Translations under genes and position numbers: made by a program | Source of the DNA: Planctomycetota bacterium | GTDB taxonomy: Bacteria > Planctomycetota > PLA2 > JAEUHO01 | Assembly (NCBI GenBank): GCA_024639415.1 | Contig: JAHEIK010000136.1 | Location: forward strand, 951-8,831 | Direction of reading: 5' to 3' | Length of the DNA stretch: 7,881 nt | Notes under the pieces: generated by a model | The model's database searches: none | Seen by the model: the letters and a program-made list of their open reading frames with translations, nothing else | Told to the model about the DNA's origin: nothing | Shown here: in pieces, positions 1-5,949 of the stretch | How positions within the stretch are numbered: the first letter of the stretch is position 1 | Layout of the letters: each line of letters opens with the position of its first letter

Positions 1-732
1 CGTGCGATGGGTCAGCCGCACCAGCGCCTCCCAGGCGTGGATGCGGGCCGCGAGCACGTCGTGGTCCAGGATCTCGAGCAGCGGAGGAATCGAGCGCGGC
101 GAGAGCCTGCGTCCGAGAGCCACCGCGCGCGCCGCGGCCTCGACCCAGGACTCCCCCACCCGCGGCTTGGCGAGCAGGAGGTCGACGGCGACGCTCTCCA
201 GCGCCCCGAGTGCTTCCAGGAGCAGCGCGCGGCGCGCCGGCGAAGCACGCTTCTCCCGCACGGCACCCAGCAGCAGGCGCAGGACCTCACGGTCGTGCGC
301 GACGTGCCGCGTGGCGCGGACGGCAGCCAGGAGCGGCACGTGGTGTGACTCGACGGCAGGGTCGATCCGCGCCAACCAGAGGGCGCGTGCCTCGGCGTGG
401 GGCACGCGTACCAGCAGCTCGAGGGCGCGCGCCCGCTCGACGGGCCCGCGCAGGCGCAGGACGGCCTTGAGCCGCGACAAGGCCTCCACCCCGACCTGGG
501 GCTCGACGGACATGAGGCTGCCCAGATCCCTGAGTGCTGCGAGGCGCTCCTCGGCGGAGCGAGAGGTGAGGCCGGCCAGCGTGTCCCGCCGCGCGCGCTC
601 GCTGACCTTCCCGGGGAGGTCGTCCTTGGGCTCCGCCGCGGCCAGGGGCGCCCAGAAAGTGCCTGCGAGCAGGCCCGCATACAGGCCGGCAACGAGCAGG
701 AGCGCAGGCGGGGAGCGAAGACTCAGCGACAC
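1..732 (-). CDS. Secreted HEAT-repeat-like helical protein (3' end outside window)
   Basis: Reading the minus strand from GTG at 732, the frame stays open for 244 codons to the window edge, so the C-terminus is missing. Residues 1-33 form a signal peptide: SLRSPP, then a hydrophobic stretch LLLVAGLYAGLLAG, ending LAAA before EPKDD, so the mature protein is probably exported. The rest is almost all amphipathic helix rich in Leu, Ala, Arg and Glu, in units of about 30-40 residues (for example ERLAALRDLGSL, ARALELLVRVPHAEARALWL, SIPPLLEILDHDVLAARIHA), which resembles HEAT or armadillo-type solenoids. No catalytic motif is visible. GTG 732 was chosen because GGAAG lies six bases upstream, the signal peptide starts there, and no ATG/GTG start precedes it closely. 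Third codon positions are strongly G/C. Such proteins are common in Planctomycetota and often act in protein binding; the role here is unknown. It is divergent from the AI-2E-family gene. Confidence 0.8.
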   Translation of the reverse strand, partial: MSLSLRSPPALLLVAGLYAGLLAGTFWAPLAAAEPKDDLPGKVSERARRDTLAGLTSRSAEERLAALRDLGSLMSVEPQVGVEALSRLKAVLRLRGPVERARALELLVRVPHAEARALWLARIDPAVESHHVPLLAAVRATRHVAHDREVLRLLLGAVREKRASPARRALLLEALGALESVAVDLLLAKPRVGESWVEAAARAVALGRRLSPRSIPPLLEILDHDVLAARIHAWEALVRLTHRT

Positions 733-792
733 GACGATCTTCCAAACGCCGGAAGTTCCACGCTGGCGCCTTTCGCCCTCCCGAGCGCCTCC

Positions 793-801
793 GTATCGTA
801 C
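793..801. promoter_or_regulatory. Candidate shared -10 element of a divergent promoter
   Basis: The 74-base gap between GTG 732 (minus) and ATG 807 (plus) contains the near-palindrome GTATCGTAC. On the plus strand it gives TATCGT (794-799). On the minus strand it gives TACGAT (800-795). Both fit a sigma-70 TAnnnT -10 box. On the plus strand a start site about seven bases downstream would fall on the A of ATG 807, giving a leaderless transcript. On the minus strand it would leave a leader of about 55 bases that includes the GGAAG ribosome site. No good -35 box is seen on either side. This is inferred from pattern alone. Confidence 0.35.
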
Positions 802-806
802 CGACC

Positions 807-2375
807 ATGGCAGAGGAAGAACCGCAGCAGACCGAGGGCACAGGAGGGGCGACGACGCCCACGGGCAAGCGACGCAACGTACACGTGCTGCTGGCCTTCC
901 TGGCTGTGTTCGTGCTCCTCCTGATCGTCTTCAACGACGTGCTGTTCCCGTTCCTCATGGCGATCTACATCGCCTACCTCGTGGAGCCGATCGTCCGCGC
1001 GGTCACCCGCAGCCGGCTGTTCGGGCTCAAGTGGACCCGCGGCCCGGCGATCGTCTCGCTCTACGTCATCGTGCTGGGCGGGCTGACGCTGCTGGGCTGG
1101 ATCGGCATCACGAAGCTCGCGACGACGATCAAGTCGACGTCGCAGTCCGTGGCCAACGCGCTCGAGGAAGAAGGCCACAAGGCCACGTTCAACCTCAAGG
1201 CGCCACCTGTAGCGAAGGTCGAGGACGGCGACGCGGCTCCCGGGCTCACACCCGAACTCGGCTTCGTGATCCCGAAGGACACGCGCCTCCTCATCCACGG
1301 CGCTGAGTACGCGACCCTCTACCGCATCCGCGTGACGCCGGAGGAGCGCCAGGTGTCGGTGCTGCTCGAGCACGTCGAAGGGCCCGAACACAAGCACGCG
1401 GACGAGGCGACGTCGGAGCCCGCCGCCTTCAAGGACGTCACGGGGCTCGTGGACACGGCAGGCGAGGAGATCACCCTGGCCGCCATCGGACGCCTGGACG
1501 TCACGGCAGGCGGCGCGGCGACCGGGCTCGAGTACTTCGTCGAGCGCCGCTTCATCAGCCCGATCGTGGACAACCTCGCGGACGTCGGCTTCGAGGTGGA
1601 GCCGACGCTGCTGCGCGACTACGTTGCCTTGAAGGGAGAGATCCTGCGCGAAGACCTGCCCGAGACCCTCGGCAAGAACGCGCTCAAGGTGGCGGGCAAA
1701 GTGGTGTTCTCGGTCTACGAGTTCTTCCTCATCTTGATGCTCACCGCATTCATCGTCATGGACCGCAGGGAGATCGCCGGCTTCTTCGCAAGCCTGCCCC
1801 CGCCCCGGCACAAGGCGTCCTATCACACGTTGATGAAGTACGTCGACGACGGCCTCGCCGGCGTCATCCGCGGCCAGCTCGTGATCTGCGGCGTCAACGG
1901 AGTGCTGACCTACATCGGCCTGTTGATCTTCGGTATCCCGTACGCCCTCACCTTGGCCTCCGTGGCCGCTGTCCTGAGCCTGATCCCCGTGTTCGGCACG
2001 ATCGTGTCGTCCATCCCGATCGTGCTCGTGGCCGCGACGAAGGGACTGGACAGCGCACTGTTCGCCCTGGGCTGGATCGTGCTGATCCACGTGCTCGAGG
2101 CCAACATCTTCAACCCCACGATCATGGGCTCGCATGCGCGCATGCACCCCGTGATCATCATCTTCTCGCTGCTCGCGGGTGAGCACGCCTTCGGCATCTG
2201 GGGCGCGCTGCTCGCGGTGCCGACGATGAGCCTGATCCAGAGTGGGTTCCGCTTCTACCTGCACGAGATCGAGGGTCTGCCACGGCCAGGCGAAGAGGGT
2301 GGCCACGGCGGCTGGATGAGCGCGCTGTGGGCGAAGCTGAAGGCGCGGCTCACATCCGCGAGCAAGCCGTCATGA
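807..2375 (+). CDS. AI-2E/PerM-family membrane transporter with enlarged soluble loop
   Basis: The 522-residue protein belongs to the AI-2E transporter family (Pfam AI-2E_transport; relatives TqsA and PerM). Members are polytopic inner-membrane exporters or antiporters; the substrate cannot be told from sequence. After a charged N-terminus (1-22), membrane segments lie near 23-42, 44-62, 78-100, 296-317, 355-375, 380-409, 414-431 and 446-475. The family's C-terminal signatures are clear: GQLVICGVNGVLTYIGLLIFG, LIPVFGTIVSSIPIVL and FGIWGALLAVPT. The family is usually about 350 residues. The excess lies in the loop between helices 3 and 4, about 195 residues (101-295), including a probably beta-rich stretch at 150-190 and an acidic stretch near 185-205. 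ATG 807 has no Shine-Dalgarno but sits seven bases after a TATCGT box, so initiation may be leaderless. The stop codon overlaps the next gene. Confidence 0.9.
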   Translation: MAEEEPQQTEGTGGATTPTGKRRNVHVLLAFLAVFVLLLIVFNDVLFPFLMAIYIAYLVEPIVRAVTRSRLFGLKWTRGPAIVSLYVIVLGGLTLLGWIGITKLATTIKSTSQSVANALEEEGHKATFNLKAPPVAKVEDGDAAPGLTPELGFVIPKDTRLLIHGAEYATLYRIRVTPEERQVSVLLEHVEGPEHKHADEATSEPAAFKDVTGLVDTAGEEITLAAIGRLDVTAGGAATGLEYFVERRFISPIVDNLADVGFEVEPTLLRDYVALKGEILREDLPETLGKNALKVAGKVVFSVYEFFLILMLTAFIVMDRREIAGFFASLPPPRHKASYHTLMKYVDDGLAGVIRGQLVICGVNGVLTYIGLLIFGIPYALTLASVAAVLSLIPVFGTIVSSIPIVLVAATKGLDSALFALGWIVLIHVLEANIFNPTIMGSHARMHPVIIIFSLLAGEHAFGIWGALLAVPTMSLIQSGFRFYLHEIEGLPRPGEEGGHGGWMSALWAKLKARLTSASKPS

Positions 2376-2587
2376 GCGCGCTGCTCGTCGTGCTGGCCGC
2401 AGGTGGCTTCCTGGACGTGATCGGCAGCGTCGTGGGCGTGATGCTGGCCCTTGCCGGCCTTGCACTCGCGTTCATGGGCCTGATCGCCATGACGGAGGGC
2501 GCCCCCAAGCGCGGTGGCGGCGGCCTCCTCGCGGGGCTCGGCCTGGCGGTCCTCGGCTGCTGGCTGCTCGGCGTGGCGCCGCTGTAG
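2372..2587 (+). CDS. Small two-helix membrane protein coupled to the transporter
   Basis: A 71-residue hydrophobic protein starts at an ATG that overlaps the transporter's TGA (ATGA), an arrangement typical of translational coupling. It has two predicted membrane segments, about residues 2-36 (possibly one long segment or a re-entrant pair, LLVVLAAGGFLDVIGSVV onward) and about 52-70, joined by the polar, Gly-rich turn EGAPKRGGGG. There are no catalytic motifs and no cleavable signal peptide. An in-frame ATG at 2327 would extend it by 15 polar residues inside the transporter gene; the overlapping start was preferred because the hydrophobic segment begins directly there. No family is recognised. 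Position and coupling suggest an accessory or stabilising subunit of the transporter, or a general membrane protein of unknown role. Confidence 0.65.
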   Translation: MSALLVVLAAGGFLDVIGSVVGVMLALAGLALAFMGLIAMTEGAPKRGGGGLLAGLGLAVLGCWLLGVAPL

Positions 2588-2762
2588 GGTCGTCGACCCG
2601 TCACCCATCCCACGGCCGTCGGCGATCGGCCGTCGTCAGCACCCGCGTAGGGGCTGCCTGAGGTCGTGCGCGCAGCGCGGGACCGGATGGCCGCCCCATC
2701 CAGCGCTCGGGCGGCGTGGGGCGCCTCACGTGCGCGAACTCCCCCGCCCACCCGCAGAGGGC

Positions 2763-2795
2763 AAAAAAGGAGGCGGGGTGCACAAGGCACCCCGC
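2763..2795 (-). terminator. Intrinsic terminator, minus strand
   Basis: A perfect 9-bp stem pairs 2773-2781 with 2787-2795 (GCGGGGTGC / GCACCCCGC) around a 5-base loop. Read on the minus strand it is followed by CTCC and then six T residues (2768-2763). The other orientation has no T run, so it serves minus-strand transcription. It lies about 520 bases past the pyruvate kinase stop codon, too far to be that gene's obvious terminator. It either ends a very long 3' UTR or ends an RNA transcribed from within the gap. The four-base spacer before the T run is slightly longer than ideal. Confidence 0.65.
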
Positions 2796-3020
2796 GAGAA
2801 CAGGTCGGAACTGTCTGCACGGCCTCACGGCCGGACGTCGTCATAGCGCGGGGACGGGTACTCTCCAACCGCTGGTTCCCACGACGAGTTGCTCCCCAGC
2901 CACCGAACTCCCCAGCTCGGCTTCTCGCCTTGGTATGCGGTTCCTGTTCTGGTGCGAAGCGCGACGCGAAACGCCGGCCGGCACCCTCCCGCCCGACCGG
3001 GCAACAACAACATCGGATAG
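2763..3020 (-). ncRNA. Candidate structured RNA of unknown family ending at the terminator
   Basis: Read on the minus strand, the sequence before the terminator contains a run of short hairpins: CCGGTCGG/CCGGCCGG with one G-U pair (3000-2993 with 2981-2974); AACC-AGC-GGTT near 2876-2866; CGGCC-GTGA-GGCCG with a GNRA tetraloop (2833-2820); a stem AGACAG/CTGTTCT with one bulge (about 2817-2797); then the terminator stem. A possible extended -10 box TGTGTATCTAT lies near 3034-3024, which would give a transcript of about 250 bases. The motifs of RNase P RNA, tmRNA, SRP RNA and common riboswitches were looked for and not found. The 5' end is uncertain and may lie further upstream, towards 3273. 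This is an inference from stems and a terminator only. Confidence 0.25.
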
Positions 3021-3213
3021 TGCATAGATACACACGGACGACTCACGTAGGCCTTGGCCTCCGAAGCCGCCCCCCCCAGGTATCTCGCACGCCGATGCAG
3101 CAGCACCCCAGTGGCAGACCGACCCTAATCCCTTGAGGTCAAGTCCAGCCGTCTGTGTCAGGTCTTTGTCCCTGCGCATCCTTGCCACCAATCCGAGACA
3201 TCTATCGACCTGC

Positions 3214-3273
3214 GCCGCTCGCAATCTCGCTGCAAGCGGCAACTTGTGAAGATCCGCTTGCAAGTCGAAGCGG
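3214..3273. repeat. Cluster of mutually exclusive inverted repeats after pyruvate kinase
   Basis: In minus-strand order four segments occur: 1, CCGCTT (3273-3268); 2, TGCAAGCGG (3262-3254); 3, CCGCTTGCA (3239-3231); 4, GCGAGCGGC (3222-3214). Segment 1 pairs with 2 over 6 bp. Segment 2 pairs with 3 over 9 perfect bp. Segment 3, read as GCCGCTTGC (3240-3232), pairs with 4 over 9 bp with one G-U pair. Each inner segment therefore has two possible partners. The cluster begins 40 bases past the pyruvate kinase stop codon. No T run follows on either strand, so it is not a standard terminator. It may be an RNA switch, a 3' UTR processing or stability element, or a REP-like palindromic repeat. Confidence 0.55.
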
Positions 3274-3312
3274 TCGAGTCGTCCACGCCCAGCGAATGGG
3301 GCTCTGGGGCCG

Positions 3313-4746
3313 CTAGAGGGTGAGCAGCTTGATGAGCGTGGTGGCGCCCGCAGGGTCCCGCGCGCCCCCCATCACGAGCACGGCGCGGTCCCCACGGGCC
3401 AGATCACCGCTGTCGCGGAGGCCCGCCGTCACGCGCTCGACGACGGCGTCCGTACCGCGACCGGCCGGCAGACGATGTGCGCACACGCCCCACGCCAGCG
3501 CAAGACGCCGACAGATCGCCACGTCGGGACTCCACGCATGGATGCGTGCACGCGGACGCTCCTTCGACAGCCGCACGGCCGACGCACCGCTGCGCGTGAA
3601 CACGACGATGGCACGCGCGTTCGTCTCCCGCGCGAGCGAGACGGCCGCGTGCACGACGTGCTGGTCGGGACGCCCGGCATGCGAGCGCAGACTGCGCGCC
3701 AGCGGATCGCCGGCGTACGGCGCGTGGTCGTCCGCTTCGGCCGAGCGCAGGATGCTGTTCATCGTCCCGACGGCGTGCGCGGGGTGGACGCCGATCGCCG
3801 TCTCGGCAGAGAGCAGCACGCCATCGGTACCCTCGAACACCGCGCCGGCGACGTCGCTGACCTCCGCGCGCGTGGGTCGCGAGCGCTGCGTCATCGAGTC
3901 GAGCATCTCCGTTGCGACGATGGCGGGAACGCCCGCATCGCGCGCCGCCTCCACGATGTCCTTCTGCAGCGCAGGGACGTTCTCACCGCCGACGTCCACA
4001 CCCAGGTCGCCCCGCGCCACGATCACGGCGCTTGACTCCTGCAGGATGGCGCCCAGATGCCGCAGCGCGTCGCCGCGCTCGATCTTGGCAGCCACGGGCA
4101 TGTGCGGGGCCCCGGCACGCTTCAAGACGCGACGCAAGCGTTGCATGTCCGCGGCGGAGCCGACGAAGGACAATGCGAGCCAGTCCGCACCGGCCGCCGC
4201 CGCGGCACGAGCCAGCGCGCGGTCACGCGCCGTAGGCACCTCGAGCGCCAGCGGGACGCCGGGGAACGCCACGCCCTTGCCGGCCTTCAACTCACCGCCG
4301 GCCTCGACGACCGCCTCGAGTTCCGCGCCCCGGCGGCGCAGGACCCGCAACCGCATGCGCCCGTCGTCCAGCAGCACGGTGCTGCCCTTGCGCACGGCAG
4401 TGATCTTCGGCCAGGGATCCACCAGGATGCGCTGCGCCGTGCAGCCACGGCGGCCTCCGGTCAGCGTCACCCGCGCGCCGCGCTCCAAGACGAGCGGTCC
4501 GCCACCGTGGAGCGTGCCGGTCCGCAGCTTGATGCCCGGCAGGTCGACCATGACCGAGACGTTGCGCCCGGCCTCACGCCCCGCCCGTCGCACCTTCTTG
4601 ACCCAGCCCGCAAGCTCCGCGTCCTTGGCGTGGGCTCCGTTGATGCGGAAGACGTCTGCTCCGGCACGCGCCATCGCGGTCAGGACGGCCCCATCCGACG
4701 AAGCCGGACCGACGGTGGCAGTGATCGAGGTGCGAGCGGATTCCAC
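3313..4746 (-). CDS. pyk: Pyruvate kinase
   Basis: It converts phosphoenolpyruvate and ADP to pyruvate and ATP in the cytoplasm, the last step of glycolysis. The product is 477 residues, normal for bacteria. Visible are the N-terminal TATVGPASS (10-17), RINGAH (34-39, active-site RxN), DLPGIKLRTG (68-77), the B domain (about 80-160), KGVAFPG (157-163), the catalytic AKIERGDAL (220-228; Lys221, Glu223), ARGDLGVDV (244-252), ATEMLDSM (278-285), RPTRAEVSDVA (290-300) and SAETAIG (313-319), then the C-domain ending in GATTLIKLLTL. Lys73 stands where rabbit muscle enzyme has Glu117, and Leu69 where it has Thr113, a pattern known from K+-independent enzymes; Ala38 replaces the usual K+-ligand Ser. 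GTG 4746 is preferred over ATG 4830, which would overlap the upstream gene by 64 bases with a non-conserved leader. There is no Shine-Dalgarno; TACACT lies eight bases upstream. It is last of three genes in a likely operon. Confidence 0.95.
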   Translation of the reverse strand: MESARTSITATVGPASSDGAVLTAMARAGADVFRINGAHAKDAELAGWVKKVRRAGREAGRNVSVMVDLPGIKLRTGTLHGGGPLVLERGARVTLTGGRRGCTAQRILVDPWPKITAVRKGSTVLLDDGRMRLRVLRRRGAELEAVVEAGGELKAGKGVAFPGVPLALEVPTARDRALARAAAAAGADWLALSFVGSAADMQRLRRVLKRAGAPHMPVAAKIERGDALRHLGAILQESSAVIVARGDLGVDVGGENVPALQKDIVEAARDAGVPAIVATEMLDSMTQRSRPTRAEVSDVAGAVFEGTDGVLLSAETAIGVHPAHAVGTMNSILRSAEADDHAPYAGDPLARSLRSHAGRPDQHVVHAAVSLARETNARAIVVFTRSGASAVRLSKERPRARIHAWSPDVAICRRLALAWGVCAHRLPAGRGTDAVVERVTAGLRDSGDLARGDRAVLVMGGARDPAGATTLIKLLTL

Positions 4747-4766
4747 GGTGAGTGAGTGTAGCCGCG

Positions 4767-5939
4767 TCAGCGCGCAGCGAACGGGTCGTAGCCGACGATC
4801 TGGAACGGCGAGTGACGGAAGGACTGCCAATCGGGCTCGAAGTACGGCTCGGTGATCGCGGAGCGGATCGCGTCCTCGTCGACGAGCGCTGGATCGTAGG
4901 AGATCCGCGCCCGGCCCGTGCCCGGCTCAGGCCAGGCGTCCAGGGCGAGGTGGCCGTACAGCTCCAGGTCGTCGTCGCGCGTCAGGAAGTACACGAGCAG
5001 GTTGGCACTCCCGCGGCAGGTCAGGCCTTCGATCTCGAGTTCGAGGGACGCGCGCGTCTCCGGGGCCGCGCCTCGTGACCAGCGGAAGGAGGGCAGCGGC
5101 AGGAGGTAGGACGCGAACACCGGCGCGGCGAGCAGCACCAGCAGACTCCCTACGACGAAGGCGCGCGGCGCGCGCACGCGCACGTCGAGCGCGCCGCGAC
5201 CGCTGCGCGGACACGAGCTCACGCACTCCATGCACGCCGTGCAGCGGGCGTGGGTGACGACCTCGACCTCGTCGATCGGGATCTCCATCGGGCAGACGCG
5301 ACTGCACATGCCGCAGCCCGAGCACGCACTCTCGACGCGCCGTACCCGCCACCACGCGAAGCGGCTGAACGGATTCAGCAGCGCACCCAGCGGGCACAGC
5401 CAGCGACAGAACGGGATGCTGATCACCAGCGAGCCGAGCAGGACCACGCCGAGGACGATGTACGCCCACACCTGGATGTCCTCGCCGTGGCGGCTGATGA
5501 GCGCGTAGCACGGGTCGTAGCCGCGGAAGATCAGCTCGCCCGTACGCCACGTGAGCACGAGAAGCAGGACGAGCACTGCGTACTTGAGCAGCGACAGGAT
5601 CCGATCCGTCGGCCGCGACACCGAGCGCGCCTTGAGCCCCAGCGCGCGGCCCAAGCGGTGGGTCCACTCCGAGATGGCACCCACGGGGCATGCATAGCCG
5701 CAGAACGCGCGCCGCAGCAGCAGCACGCTGAGCAGCACCCCGCCCAGCATGAAGAAGTTCGACACCTGCAGCGAGCACGGCAGGTTGCCCTCGTGCACGT
5801 ACGTGTAGATCGCCTCGGCGCCGCCGAACGGGCACCAGCGCTCGGCGTTGCCCTCGAGGACGAACACGCCGACGAGGACCAGCACGATGAACGCAAGCTG
5901 GATCGCAGCCCGCGTAGGAAAGGACCGCCGCACGGCCAT
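4767..5939 (-). CDS. NapH/NosR-like polyferredoxin membrane protein with C-terminal HMA-like domain
   Basis: The 390-residue protein probably moves electrons across or along the inner membrane, as NapH, NosR and CcoG relatives do; its donor and acceptor are unknown. Membrane segments are near 11-30, 61-78, 114-131, 157-176 and 260-282. Outer-side loops carry RWCPFGG (Cys36), Cys55 and DPCYAL (Cys144). Two cytoplasmic Cx3CP motifs follow helices 2 and 4: FCGYACP (80, 84) and FCRWLCP (178, 182). Two 4Fe-4S binding motifs follow: Cys206, 209, 212 and 216, and Cys233, 236, 239 and 243. Beyond helix 5, residues 298-365 match the beta-alpha-beta-beta-alpha-beta plan of heavy-metal-associated domains, with GLTCRGSA at 305-312 where GMTCxxCA is usual, and ARISYDPALVDEDAIRSAI at 344-362. 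Only Cys308 remains of the metal pair. Helix 5 should place this domain outside the cytoplasm. The gene starts 10 bases after the upstream stop. Confidence 0.88.
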   Translation of the reverse strand: MAVRRSFPTRAAIQLAFIVLVLVGVFVLEGNAERWCPFGGAEAIYTYVHEGNLPCSLQVSNFFMLGGVLLSVLLLRRAFCGYACPVGAISEWTHRLGRALGLKARSVSRPTDRILSLLKYAVLVLLLVLTWRTGELIFRGYDPCYALISRHGEDIQVWAYIVLGVVLLGSLVISIPFCRWLCPLGALLNPFSRFAWWRVRRVESACSGCGMCSRVCPMEIPIDEVEVVTHARCTACMECVSSCPRSGRGALDVRVRAPRAFVVGSLLVLLAAPVFASYLLPLPSFRWSRGAAPETRASLELEIEGLTCRGSANLLVYFLTRDDDLELYGHLALDAWPEPGTGRARISYDPALVDEDAIRSAITEPYFEPDWQSFRHSPFQIVGYDPFAAR

Positions 5940-5949
5940 GGGCCCGCGA

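Larger units (their letters stand above)
2588..3312. other. 725-base gap without a convincing protein gene
   Basis: This stretch separates the plus-strand small membrane gene from the convergent pyruvate kinase gene. Open frames exist on both strands, but their third codon positions lack the strong G/C bias of the neighbouring genes, none has a good ribosome site, and none resembles a known protein. From about 3120 to 3270 the base composition is visibly less GC-rich than in the coding regions. The gap holds a minus-strand terminator (2763-2795), hairpins before it, an 8-base C run (3070-3077) and a cluster of inverted repeats (3214-3273). Between 2588 and 2760 nothing specific was seen. Confidence 0.6.

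Noticed and set aside
2..1306. Long plus-strand frame over the first 1.3 kb.
   Set aside because: It crosses both the minus-strand secreted protein gene and the start of the transporter in a different phase, and its product is Arg/Ser-rich with no domain.
723..2306. A 527-codon open frame on the minus strand opposite the transporter gene.
   Set aside because: It is the antisense shadow of the AI-2E-family gene. Its product is a low-complexity Asp/Glu/His/Arg/Val-rich sequence with no recognisable domain.
3001..3027. Plus-strand run GCAACAACAACA ending in TAG, considered as a tmRNA tag.
   Set aside because: The encoded ATTTSDSA does not end in the usual ALAA-like residues, and no tRNA-like ends surround it.
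3070..3077. Run of eight C residues.
   Set aside because: In noncoding DNA of this GC content it is unremarkable. It may be a length-variable or sequencing-error site but gives no functional evidence.
2841..3263. A 140-codon minus-strand frame in the gap after pyk.
   Set aside because: It shows no G/C third-position bias like that of the neighbouring genes, no ribosome site and no family resemblance, and it overlaps the hairpin cluster. RNA structure explains the region better.
2763..3280. RNase P RNA, tmRNA, SRP RNA or a known riboswitch in the gap.
   Set aside because: The conserved RNase P GAGGAAAGTCC motif, a tmRNA tag frame and T-arm, the SRP domain IV GGAAG core and TPP, cobalamin or c-di-GMP cores were looked for by eye and not found. 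An Rfam search could overturn this.
4747..4830. Longer start for pyk at ATG 4830.
   Set aside because: It would overlap the Fe-S protein gene by 64 bases and add 28 residues not seen in pyruvate kinases. GTG 4746 gives the normal N-terminus.
3320..4855. A 511-codon open frame on the plus strand opposite pyk.
   Set aside because: Pyruvate kinase on the other strand is certain. This frame is Ser/Arg/Thr/Ala-rich shadow sequence without motifs.
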